NCBI GenBank assembly: GCA_016987375.1 | Contig: PJRA01000018.1 | Coordinates: 189,611 to 218,975, forward strand | Direction: 5' to 3' | Source of the DNA: Brachionus koreanus | Lineage: Eukaryota > Rotifera > Eurotatoria > Ploima > Brachionidae | Length of the DNA stretch: 29,365 nucleotides | Part shown: positions 9,032-19,436 of the stretch, one piece after another | Layout of the letters: every line of letters starts with the position of its first letter | How positions within the stretch are numbered: the first letter of the stretch is position 1 | The notes under the pieces: generated by a model | Seen by the model: the letters and a program-made list of their open reading frames with translations, nothing else | What the model was told of the DNA's origin: nothing | The model's database searches: none | Position numbers and translations under genes: made by a program

Positions 9032-10517
9032 TTAGACATATTCCAAATCTGTATCAATTTTGTTTGTCTCAAGAGAATCGACTGCATTTGATGAAGCGTT
9101 CACTTGGGATCCATTATGATTTGTCAACATTGTCTTGAATTGTTTCACTAATGAGTATATGCTTGTATTAAATGTTTGAATAATTTGAAGTGTTTGTGCC
9201 GAAGCAACTTGTGACTTGCTACATGTCGAATTCTGGATTAAATTGGCCGTGTGATGAAGATTCTTAAATTCATCTATGTTGTTCGAAACCTTAAGAAAAA
9301 TTATTTGAAAAATTTGTTTTCTTTGTAAATAAAAATATGAAAAAAATTTCTAAAATATTTAGATTTGATTTAAAATGATTTTTTCTAAAGGCCAAATCTT
9401 AATTTAATAATTAAATTGAAATAAAAATTTTGATTAAAATTTCAAATATTTTAAATTAAAATAAAAATGTGTGTGTTTTGATATTAATTGAACGCTTTTC
9501 AAAAAAAATTTCTTGTTTAATGTTTCCTTCGAGTAAAAATGTGTTTTAAATAAATTAATAAGTAAGCATTAAATAGTTGTTGAAAGAGAATATTATAAAT
9601 TTGTGTGAAAAAAACCAGCAAAGTAAATTTTTTGATGAAATCATTTAAAATGCTCGATTAAATTTCATTTCAAATTTTAAAGATTTATCAAAATATCAAA
9701 GCTTTATTTTTAAGCTTTGAAAAATTCATTGAAATTTAATAGCGCAATTAAAATTTTTTGATCAAAAAATTAATCATCTAGTTACAATGAAGCTGATTTA
9801 TTTATTTGTTTATCTGTGGCTGAGCTAAAGCTCTTTCAGATTAAATAATAATCAATATCGATTTTGTGTAAGATTTTTTATTTTAAAAAAACTGAAAACT
9901 TTTTTTCCTAAAGATTTTTCAACACGAGTTGCACCAAAAGTCAAAGTCTTCTAATGATGTGCAAAATGCACTAAAGCAAAATTTGTTTAAATTTAAACAT
10001 GCTAAATTTGCAGAGTTTTATCAGATTGTTTATAATAATGCAACTTTGAATGTAGCAAACCATGTTTCTTTTTTGAAAGATCGAAATTTGTTTATCCTAT
10101 TTAGTGGAAATTTGCATTAAAGTGGCACAATTGGCAAATTTGTACAAACAAATAGGTGATTTTAGCGAGCATTGTGAATTTTGAAACAAAAAACAAAATC
10201 AAAAATTTTAATTTAACACTAGAACGCCCGACGGATTTTTAGACCCCTTTTTGAAAAATTGAAACTTGATTTTTTTACCACATTTAAATAAAATTTTAAA
10301 AAACGGTTTTTATTATCTAAAAATTTTGATTTTAATTTTTTAGAAAATGAATAAATTTTCAAAGAAAATGTTTAATTTATGTTGATAACTTTATTTGAAA
10401 TTTTAAAGAGAAATCAGCCGGGCTTTCTAGTGTTAAAATAACTTTTTTACCTTAGGGTCAAACAATTGCTTATTATTAATCAGCTCATACAATGGTTGTA
10501 TCACCAAAATTTGCACA
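9032..10517 (-). CDS. Unidentified gene, last two exons (partial)
   Basis: Two minus-strand blocks join in frame. Exon 10517-10451 (67 nt) encodes VQILVIQPLYELINNKQLF and then DPK, ending in a strong donor (CCTAAG before GTAAAA). Exon 9289-9032 starts after TTAAG, stays open for 85 codons and ends in TAA. The second exon reads VSNNIDEFKNLHHTANLIQ, then a polar, Ser/Thr/Gln-rich stretch (SKSQVASAQTLQIIQTFNTS), and finishes acidic (NKIDTDLEYV). It looks largely helical, perhaps coiled, with no signal or membrane segment visible. I do not recognise the family. The upstream exons must lie right of 10517 and I could not find them with confidence; a stretch near 10580-10660 has suggestive frames but no good donor. 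The 1.16-kb intron contains a miniature piggyBac-like element and a plus-strand open frame. Confidence 0.5.
9914..10120 (+). CDS. Possible plus-strand terminal exon, unknown product
   Basis: After a pyrimidine-rich stretch ending in CCTAAAG, a frame stays open for 68 codons to TAA (starts IFQHELHQKSKSSNDVQNAL; later KHAKFAEFYQIVYNNATLNV). There is no ATG at the start. A signal-peptide-like start at 9787 (MKLIYLFVYLWLS) lies in a compatible frame but is followed at once by a stop. It could be a decayed gene, an exon of a nested gene, or chance. No family recognised. Confidence 0.2.
   Translation: MFQHELHQKSKSSNDVQNALKQNLFKFKHAKFAEFYQIVYNNATLNVANHVSFLKDRNLFILFSGNLH
10213..10436. mobile_element. 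Miniature piggyBac-like element (TTAA-flanked, 224 bp)
   Basis: Both ends carry TTAA followed inward by a terminal inverted repeat: the left end reads TTAACACTAGAACGCCCG, and the right end, reverse-complemented, reads TTAACACTAGAAAGCCCG. That is one mismatch in 18. TTAA target-site duplication directly next to a short inverted repeat is the hallmark of piggyBac-superfamily transposons. The interior (about 190 nt) is AT-rich and codes for nothing, so this is a non-autonomous miniature element that would have needed a transposase supplied elsewhere. It sits in the intron of the 9032-10517 gene. Confidence 0.8.
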
Positions 10518-11483
10518 CTTTTCGAAAAGAGTAAATTTCGGTGATAAAAATTTTATTTTATTATCTTATTTCTGTGACTTTAAAACAACTCTTATGGGAC
10601 ATGTCTAGTTGTTCTCTTGTAAACAGATTCCAAAAGTCCAAATCGGATATCTTGCTTTAGTTGTTTTGATGAGTCTTATTGATCAATGAATCTTATTTCT
10701 TATATAGTTATTCTCAAAATAGGACAATGAAATTGGAAGCGTTAAGATTTTCTATTAATTTATGTCTATGAAAAAAACTTAAACTTAATTAATTAATTAA
10801 TTATTTTTCTATTATGGGATTCTACGAACTTTGTCCGATTTTTTTCATTTTCTATGATTTATTTTTTCTATGAAATAATACATCACCATCTCAAATTTTA
10901 TCTCTTTTTTTACCTAAAAAATTATCAACAATATAAACTAAAACTAATTGGTATGTTTTCTTTCATTTCCTTGGTTTTCTTGAGAACGATTTGGTTTATT
11001 CAATCGATGAGTTTTGCGTACAAGTTAGTTTTAGTTTGTACTGTACATATTTACACACATATTACTAAAAAAATATAAAACATTGATAAATTTCTTTGCT
11101 TTTCCTTGATAAAATGATATACAAATATCTTTGAGAAGACAGGATAAGCCCGACAAAAAGTATAATAGATTAAGTTAGAGAAACATTCTTTATGAAATCA
11201 ATCGATGAACAACTTTCTTTCTAACTAATCAAAACCGCCTTCATATTTATAAACGGCTATAGAACGGCCGTTTTTAATAATTGTTTAAATTTGTATAAAT
11301 TACTTGTGTGAACAAAATAATTTGAATTTTTTTTTTTTCAATTTTCAAAATAAATTTTTAAATTAAACAAAAATAAAAATAAAAAAAAAAAAAAAGTTTA
11401 AATTAACTTTACTAGCTAAACTAAAAATTTGTTTAGAAAAAAAAAACGATGGCCCAAAATTTATTTAGATAGAAGAAAAAAAA
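10518..11483. other. Spacer between the unidentified gene and the WD40 gene
   Basis: AT-rich. A 74-codon plus-strand frame (10854-11078) is almost entirely Phe/Ile/Leu/Tyr and is what T-rich DNA gives by chance. Features visible are an (AATT)n-type run at about 10784-10803, an AACGGCCGTT palindrome near 11264-11273, and long A runs. It probably holds the 5' exons of the unidentified gene and the 3' end (possibly a last exon) of the WD40 gene, but I cannot place them. Confidence 0.45.
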
Positions 11484-12672
11484 TTATTCAAAATAAAATA
11501 AATAAAAATTTACCTGATCATAAATTAGATCTAAAATGAACATATTTTGCTTAAATTCGTACAAAATCGATTCTATTTTTTCACTAGTAAAATTTTTCTG
11601 ATTTGAATTAGGTGATTGTTGAGAATTGTTATTGAACGACGTAGTGGACGAATTTAGAATTATATTGTTTGAATGCGACGAAGCCAAACTAGCGAACGTA
11701 ATTGGCTTTTTCAACGAGCTGTAATTGTAAGACGACGAATTAAGCTTGTTAGAGTTGTGAGCATTGGACAACTGGTGTTGTTGTTGTTGTTGTTGTTGTT
11801 TTTGTTGACCAAAATCGGCCGATCTATTCAAAATTTGTGCAGGCTTCGGTGCCGGTAGCATACCTTTGCCTACACTATTCACCGAGGAGACTAATTTTTT
11901 TCTAATGTCACACTCTTGATCCAACTGAACGGTTTGTTCGTAAATAGAACAGCTAGAGCTTGACGACGAGGAGAGAGAAGACTCGCGCAAATTGCTCTCC
12001 TCGTTTTGGGACGACGAAGAAGAAGAGGAACTGCTCGACGACAAAATTTCGGCTTTTTTTGGCGATAGTTCAAAATTAGCCGATTTGGCCAGAGCTCTGG
12101 GCGCTTGAGGCGGCAGATTAGATCCGGGCGCATTCAAAAGACTCAGACCAACCGAATTAGATATATTTTGTATGGAAGTGGACAATTTTCTCAAATGCTT
12201 ATTTTGCTCAATGAAAGTGGTAGCTGGCGCCGGCGGTCTGCTCGCAATCACCGGCTCGTTTGTTCTCTCGGCCGAACGTTGTTTTATTTGACGCAACGTT
12301 TTAGCCGGCGGCAATGCTGCGTTCTTCTTGCTCACACTGTTATGTTTAGTTTGGCTAGCTAGTGAGACCATAGACAAAGCTTTTTTCAAATTAGCGCTCT
12401 CGTCTTCTTGGATGCGATCGGGCCGTTGCGGCGACGACTTGGCCGAATTACATTTTGTTGTTTTAAATGTCGAATTTATGCTCGATTTGTGCTCATTGTT
12501 GAGCGAGCTTACCGATGGTGAACGTCTAACCGATTTGCTTCTAAGCTTGTTCAACGACGACTCTGTATGAGTGCACAATGTTTTTTTTTTAATCAATTCC
12601 AAACTTTCTATTTCATTTTCTCCAATTTGTTTGTTAGCAGTTGCACTAGTTGATACTGGTGTTTCGTTTTGA

Positions 12673-12712
<40 letters not shown>

Positions 12713-15700
12713 TCATCAAGTATCTGGCCGATAGTGATTGTCTACGTAGAATGCTGTCCGTGTCGGTTTTTGTCGACGGCGTTTGCTTTTCCATTGTATT
12801 CGGCGATTGATTTAATATTTTCGAAAAGTCGGATGTAAATTCAAAATTGGATGGCGATGAAGAGCAAACGTTTGATTCGTTGCGTCTAAATGTTAAATTA
12901 GTGCCTGCAATGGCACTTGTACTACACAAAGTGGACGACAAACGATTAGATAGAAAATTAGTCTCTTGGGCTATGGTGCATTCGTCATAATTGTCGTTTT
13001 CGTTCTCGTTGTCGTTCTCGTTCTCGTTGTCGCTTATCCAACAATCTATATTAACTTGTTGTTGTTGTTGTTGTGGTTGTTGTGATTGTGGTTGTTGTTT
13101 AAAGTAGTCTTTGTCGACACATGGACTTGGAAATTGAATATCGTCTGCATTTGTTGACGTGATGTTAAGTGAAGCGTCCGATTCGCACATGACAGCAAAT
13201 GAAGTGTCGATTACGGGCGGTCCCCACACAGCACGACTGCGTCTAGTTGACTGATCACCAACATTACTAGTATTGCTAAAAGTAAAATTACTCGTAATGC
13301 TTTTTGAAACAGTTGTAGAAGCAGTTGTGGAAGCAGTGGTAGATGTCATATTGTTTAGTTTTGATTTGGCCCAAGCTGGCAATTGATCGTTTTGATCAAA
13401 TATTGTTTCAAGAGTACGATTACTAGTTTTGAATTGAAAATTAGTTGTCGTAGATGTTGTGTTAGACGAAGACAAATTTGCTGTCACCATGCTACGACGA
13501 TTGGCGTTGTTGATTAAATTGTTCAATCGCCACACGAAAACACAGCCGTCGCCACTCACCGTTATCAAATGTTGATTGTCCGAAGTAAACTTGAGATCGG
13601 CCACTACTTCCGAATGACCGTAAATGTAGCCGACACATTCGCACGTACTCAAATCCCATATGTACACACACTTGTCCGTGCAGCTAACAGCAACTAGATT
13701 GCCAGTTCGATCGGTGTCCATTTTGATCAAGTGGCCGTCTTCGTTGAGCGAGCCGCGAAATTGACGCACTCGTTTGCCATCCTTGATCGAATAGGTGCGT
13801 ATCATGCGATCTTGTGATATTGTGTTTATGCACGCGTTTGAATTGTCCACATTCAAATCGTAGAATGTTTGCTTTTCGACTGCGTAACTACTACGCTGAA
13901 ATTGATTCGATTCGTTGTTGGCCAGTGTGCGCACCATAATCGATTTGTCATTGCCACAACTAATCAAGTACAATTGATTGTCCAATTGATTGTAGCAAAA
14001 GCGCACTGCCGATATGCTTGACGAGTGATCGTCAATTGTTTGTATGGGCGTGTATGTTGAACTAGTTGCATCAAATATGTGTATTAGTCTGTCACGACTT
14101 GACGAAGCCAAGAGCAATTTGCCGCATTCAATTTGAGAATACTGCAAGCACATTATTTCGCAATCGTGCGCCTCTATTGTGCCAATCATGTCCAATGTGT
14201 TCAAATCGAATATTTTTATATTACCATTGCGATCGCCACTTGCCAAATGATCGCCAATCGGACTTATTTTCAAGCACCGTGCGCCCATTTTCATGCTAGC
14301 CGTCGTTGTCTCACTATTGCCGCTAACACCACCACCACCACTAGTCAATGCATTTATGTTATTTATGGATCCTATGGGCACACCAGTCACTTGTTGTATA
14401 TTGTTATTTGTGAATACAACACTGTCTATGACATTGTCTGATCCTGACGACGAACCAGTCAACGTTTGATCTATGTCACACAAAGCCGACAAATCGTTGT
14501 CTATGTAAATTATTTTAAGCAATTCTTTGCTATATATGTTCAAATTTAGTTTGGATCGATTGGCACAATTGTTCGACACAGACGACCATATGCGCAGTGT
14601 ATTGTCGGTTGAACACGTGACAAAAGAGTTCAATGGCAAATTTGTGTTCGTCTCATTTGTGTATATGTCCAACGAGGAACAACACGAACTGTGAAATAGA
14701 TGCGAGTCGAACTTTTTCACTTTGCTCAAATCGCCTATGTCCCATGTGTACATTGAATGATCGTTGTAAATAGCTGTCAATAGGCTAGTGTGTCTATTGT
14801 ACGACAAGGCCACACAATCCGGATACTTCAAGTCTAGATTGGCTACTGTTTCGATCACGTGACTTGTGTCCTTGCCTTGGCTAACGTCTACGCCCAAATA
14901 GTGCGGACGTGGCAAACACGATAGAAATTCTAAATTTTTTTGCTTAAATATGTGTATGTCGCCATTGCTGCAACCGACAAATAGACAATAATTGTCCGCA
15001 TACACACAATAGGCGTATTCGGCTCGCAGATCAATGGCACGCGACAAATACCGGTTTTCGTTGAATTCGCACAATATGCCATTGCTAGTAAGGGCAAATG
15101 TCAAATGAGCACAATCGTCACTGCCACACACCACATCACAAAAATAGTAGTTTTTGTACTCGCCCAAAATGGCCGCTCGACCCTTTAGCGGCACTGTTTC
15201 CATCAGCGACGACGTAGTCAAGTACCAAAATTTAACGTGTCTATTGCCCACTGTGACAAAATAGGAGCCGTCGCGCGAAAACGACATGCCTTTTACTTTG
15301 CACGATATTTTGTTCGATGCTGCTTTAAATTTAGACTTTAAATTCCAAACGTTGACGACCATGTCGTGCTGAGATCCGATCGAGACGAGAAGATTTGAGT
15401 TTAAATTTGGCGAAAAATATACACACTCGATGGAGAATTTGTGACCGGCAAATTCGCCTATTTGACACTTGTCCTTTACGTCCCATACACGCACTCTCGG
15501 ATCGTGACCGCTCTCGCCCGTTCCAATCAGTCGACCGTCTGCCGAAAAGCCAATCGTAGTCAATGTCTTACGAGCCGAGCTTATTATAAAATCGTTGTTG
15601 CATTGCTTGCCCGGATAGTACAACACTATAACACATCCGGCCAAATAGGCTATTGTGCCGTCGATGCTTTGCGCCAAACGACTGTTCGATGTGCTGGTTA

Positions 15701-15842
15701 GTCCGTAAACGCGTTCCAAAGTAACTCGTTCGTCCAATGGAACGCTTGTTTTGTTTGCGCGACGTTTCAATGTTTGCAAAATGATCGGATTCGCACCGCC
15801 ATTGCTATTTACATTCGTTGAGTTTGTTGATTGATGTGACAT
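11484..15842 (-). CDS. WDR62/MAPKBP1: WDR62/MAPKBP1-family WD40 scaffold protein, one 4.36-kb exon
   Basis: An uninterrupted frame of 1452 codons from ATG at 15842. After a polar N-tail, residues ~40-775 form a double WD40 propeller region of the WDR62/MAPKBP1 type. Recognisable pieces are LERVYGLTS (43-51), VRVWDV (117-122) with FAGH soon after, SFSRDGSYFVTVGNRHVKFW, and a last blade ending FVWRLNN near 770. Relatives are JNK-pathway scaffolds that also act at spindle poles and centrosomes. The rest is low-complexity: three polyGln tracts (near residues 914-930, 1043-1058 and 1347-1357), polySer around 1265-1296 and a Glu-Asn-Asp repeat near 936-949. A helix at ~1418-1443 (SEKIESILYEFKQNMF) resembles the C-terminal dimerisation helix of the family. 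The frame reads over a good donor (GATCAG before GTAAAT, exon end 11514), so the true protein may leave this exon at Gln1443 and continue downstream. The last nine residues (VNFYLFYFE) look intronic. No introns interrupt it, unlike its neighbours. It is also less AT-rich than the flanks. Confidence 0.88.
11774..11800 (-). repeat. CAA/CAG repeat coding for polyglutamine (C-terminal tract)
   Basis: A run of GTT on the plus strand, coding on the minus strand for about eight Gln within QQKQQQQQQQQHQ of the WD40 scaffold. Confidence 0.85.
12671..12713 (-). repeat. CAA/CAG repeat coding for polyglutamine (middle tract)
   Basis: Mixed CAA and CAG codons give about 12 consecutive Gln in the WD40 scaffold. 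The interruptions would lower repeat instability. Confidence 0.85.
12996..13034 (-). repeat. Hexamer/12-mer repeat coding for Glu-Asn-Asp
   Basis: The plus strand repeats GTTCTC and GTTGTC units, coding on the minus strand for alternating Glu-Asn and Asp-Asn (NENENDNENENDN). It gives an acidic, disordered segment in the scaffold. Confidence 0.8.
13056..13099 (-). repeat. CAA repeat coding for Gln/Pro-rich tract
   Basis: Encodes QQPQSQQPQQQQQQ in the disordered half of the WD40 scaffold. Confidence 0.8.
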
Positions 15843-18800
15843 TTGATGTGATATATTCTTTCACATTTATTTTATGATCATTTAATTTTTTTCTATCTAT
15901 CTATTTAAAAAAAAAATAATAAAATTTTATAAAAATAAAATTTTTTGATTTTTTGATTTTTTATCCTCTAGTTAAATTTAGAAATTAAATAAAACAACCA
16001 ACAACAAAAAAAAAACAAAATTAATTTTGAAGAAAAATATTTAAATTGATTGTTTCAGTGATCAAATCACATTAGTTAATTATGAGAAAAAAAAAATCGA
16101 GCATAATATTGGTGGTGTTTAAGCTCATATGTGTGAAATATTTAGCTAACTTATTCTAAGCTTTCAATTCAAACGTATACGAAAAAAGATAGAAGAAATA
16201 GTATGAACTTAGAAATAGAAATACATGCAGTGGCTATCATTTAAGGTATTGTTTTTTTTGTTGTCTTTTTATTTCAAACATTATAGTGTTCTAGATTGAA
16301 AACTCTAGACCGGATATAGTCCACCAATTTAAATATTTATTTGTTTATTTATTTCTAAATTTCTAAATAACAATTAAAAATTCAGAAAATGCCTTGATAG
16401 TTTTTAGATAATTTAATACATATAATATAGTATTAACCCTTCGCCTTGGCACTCTTAAACAAGTCTATTAGTCAATCATTCAAAGTGAATTAACCATATT
16501 TTAAAATAGTTTAGTTTCTATCTAAGTTAGTGTTTTATTTGTGACTAATTTATTTTTGGCTTCACAGATTTCATGGACAACAAAAAAGAGGTTCGCAAAG
16601 CAGGGTTTAAAATAAAACTACCGTATTTCATCAAATAGAAGAAAGTTCGGTCATCAAAATGTTTATTTTATTCGAAAATATTTTAGTCTAAAAAAGTGAT
16701 TAAAAAAAAAAAAAGAAGAATTTATCAATTTTTTTTCTTAATGCATTTTTTACATGGTAAACGATGGTAAATTTTCTTTTAAACGAGTCACACATTTTTT
16801 TTTTGAGAAAACTCAAATTCTAACAAGTTTCTTCGATTAGTGGTTACTTGTAATTGATGGAATACAGTAACAACTGTATTTTGAATAACTAGCAACTTAT
16901 GTAAACCTGACTCAGACAATATGAGTTTAGACATGAAAAATTAAAATCTTGAATTGAGCGACTATAAGTGACTTTTAAAATCTAGGTAGTGCAATTATGA
17001 TCGAGTTTACAATTTTTTGACTAAAATTCAGTCTATTCATGGATTTACGCTTTTTCTCTTCTTTTTTGTTTTTTTTTTCAATTTACAGACTCAAGAGAAA
17101 GAGAGCGGCCAAGATCATTACTTCACTTTGTAAATATGACAAGATGCGAAAATGTTCAATTTAACTGAACTCCAAATTAGATTCATGAGAGGTGATTTAA
17201 TTCAACTAAATGGACACGAAATTATTCTTGTAATTTTTCTTGTAATCGAAAGAACAATTTGAGAAGGCATAATAAATGTATACAAATTAGCAACAGACAA
17301 AGATTAGAAAAAGATAAATGGAAAAATATTTGAAAAAGTGGATTTTGTCATAAAATTAAAATAAACTTTAAAATCTCCAATTTATTAAAGTAGTTTTTCT
17401 TTTTCTAAAAAATTCACTATAAAATTTAAAAAGTTAATCTAATTTAACATTTTGGTTCAAATTAAGTTTGTGTTTTTCAAAAAAATTTTTCATCTAGCTG
17501 AAAGGAAGGACTAAGTTTCCATTCCAACAGGCCAACACTTTTTATGCGAACTATATTTTAAATAAATAAATAGTAGTTCTAATTATGATTGATTGTCCAG
17601 TTAAAGTACAAGATCCCTCTTATCCTGATATTTTAAACTTTATAAACATATTAATAAGCTCTAATAGAATAACTATATTTTAGAATATTATTAGAAAAAA
17701 ATTAGGCTGAATTTCTCAGATAAATTAACAGTTAAAGTCTAGGATGGCTCTTATCAGTAGTTTAATAATTGATACAAGTAATAAAGCCCTGTTTGATTAA
17801 CTATGTGATAAGTTTTTACATGTCTGAAAAATAAATGTATGATATTCAGATAATATTTTTATCTAAAAAAAAATTTGATTATTTTATTTATAACAGACAG
17901 ATAATTTTTGAAAATGTATCATTTCTTTAAAATATAATTTATTTTAGAAAAAAAAGCTCAAATAACTAGCTAACTTGGGTTTAATAGTTTAAATGCAAGA
18001 ATTAAATTTAAATGGAACTATATAGACTAAAGAGTACTGCGATTCCGGTTTAAGATCTTGAATTTAAGTCGCTCTTATGTAACCAATCTAATAAAATCAA
18101 AAACAATTATATTAAAACAAAGCTTTTTGAACTTTAATATTTTTCAAAATAACACTTTTATCATTCTAGCTAAAAACATTGTTAGCACAATTTTAATTCT
18201 ATAATAGTAAAAAATACTTGATTTAACGCAAATACTACTAATTTTTTTTTTAATACGCTTTACTAGGTCAATTATATTTGAAATAAAAAAAAAAAAACAA
18301 AAAATAATTTTTTTAAAAATTAAATTTGTACATAAATGTAAAATTTATTTTTTGCTCATTGATTAGAAATGTTCTTGTTGATTATTGTTACAAAATAAAA
18401 AATCTAATAATTTATTTTCTCTAGAATTCACTTGATTTTGGTATACAATTTTCAAAAATTTCCAGCAGCTATTTTAAAATTAGTTTAATAATAGTAGCTT
18501 TAATTAGATTACTTAAAAAATAATTAAACCAACCAAGCCTCCTACACTCACAACAGTGATTTATTAACATTCTTAACTTTTAGTCTGGGTCTTTCTTTAA
18601 TTACTAATGTTTAATCAATTAACAAATTGTTCATGCGTTCATATTTTGTTTCACACCAATTAATGCGAGACAATGCTATCGACCCAGATTTTCTGACCCA
18701 CTAAATTTTCAGGTCATCTTTTCTTATGTAAAATAAAAAAAAATTCCAAAATAAACTGTCTATTAAACACATGTTTACTTTGCTATTCTTTGCTAAATAT

Positions 18801-19117
18801 AATAATAGAAAATAAATACTCATTTTTACTTGGAATAAAAATAGAAAACTTTATTTTTATCTAGCGTGAATTTTTCTACTTAATTTAGAATAAGTATAGC
18901 GAGTGTTATTAGTTTTATTTTAGACCTAAACGATTAGCCTTGGCGTTTAGATAAAATAAAACTTCTTGTCTCATTTTAGCATATAAACTACAAGAACTAG
19001 TTATTATAACAATATTTTTGTTCGAGCAAATAATAAAAACAAAAAATACAAAAAAAAAATAGCTAGAAATCGAAAATAAATAAAAAAATAAACGAAAACC
19101 CCTACCACTAACACACA

Positions 19118-19165
19118 TATACGTATATATATGTATATATACGTTATATGTATTCTAGATATATA
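19118..19165. repeat. AT-rich near-palindrome
   Basis: Alternating TA with two ACGT-like centres (ATACGTATATATATG and then GTATATATACGTTAT). It is self-complementary over most of its length and could form a cruciform. Confidence 0.6.
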
Positions 19166-19211
19166 TTTAGTACCAAACAAAAAAATAAATTCAACAAATT
19201 AAAAAAATTTG

Positions 19212-19275
19212 CTACTTGATGATGGCCGCTCGGTATTTACCAGTGATGTAATCGTCCAGAATATATCTGATGCGT
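19212..19275 (-). CDS. Candidate terminal exon, unknown gene
   Basis: On the minus strand, after AATTATTAG, one frame reads RIRYILDDYITGKYRAAIIK and then TAG. The codons (CGC, ATC, CTG, GAC, TAC, GCC, AAG) are GC-richer than the surroundings, which favours real coding. A second frame (ASDIFWTITSLVNTERPSSS) is also open, so the choice is not certain. No upstream exon was found and no family recognised. Confidence 0.25.
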
Positions 19276-19403
19276 CTAATAATTTTTTTTCTTTTCTACT
19301 AAATAATTATGCTATTAAAATTCTACCTTTTTATTGTTCTAAAAAAAAATTAAAAAATAAATTATAATATTTTATGTGACTGAGAATTAAAACGAGAGAG
19401 AGA

Positions 19404-19436
19404 CACACACACACACACACAAATGAGAGAGAGAGC
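19404..19436. repeat. Compound AC/AG dinucleotide microsatellite
   Basis: A run of AC of about nine units, flanked on both sides by GA repeats. Confidence 0.85.

Larger units (their letters stand above)
9290..10450. other. Intron of the unidentified gene
   Basis: A 1.16-kb AT-rich intron inferred from the two in-frame exons on either side. It holds the TTAA-flanked element at 10213-10436, whose right end lies only 14 bases from the upstream exon's donor, and a plus-strand open segment at 9914-10120. Confidence 0.45.

Noticed and set aside
10854..11078. A 74-codon plus-strand frame rich in Phe, Tyr, Ile and Leu
   Set aside because: The composition is what T-rich DNA gives in any frame; no family likeness, no splice or poly(A) context.
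11673..12838. Several 60-85 codon frames opposite or offset to the WD40 gene
   Set aside because: They are shadows of the repeat-rich, less AT-rich coding exon; their Leu/Val/Arg runs are polyGln and polySer codons read in reverse.
16560..16660. Short plus-strand peptide (MDNKKEVRKAGFKIKLPYFI) recalling a Tc1 helix-turn-helix, and a 41-codon open block on the opposite strand
   Set aside because: Too short, and the likeness is weak; no catalytic transposase blocks or inverted repeats nearby.
17079..17160. Possible exon after a long pyrimidine tract and TTTACAG
   Set aside because: Three plus frames are each open for only 14-25 codons and none shows a family; no matching upstream exon.
18611..18700. 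A 29-codon minus-strand open block after TTTAG (WVRKSGSIALSRINWCETKY...)
   Set aside because: The acceptor is weak, the length is within chance and there is no neighbour exon; kept only as a note.
18915..19118. A 67-codon minus-strand frame beside the AT palindrome
   Set aside because: Low-complexity Phe/Ser/Ile content from A-rich DNA; no supporting signals.
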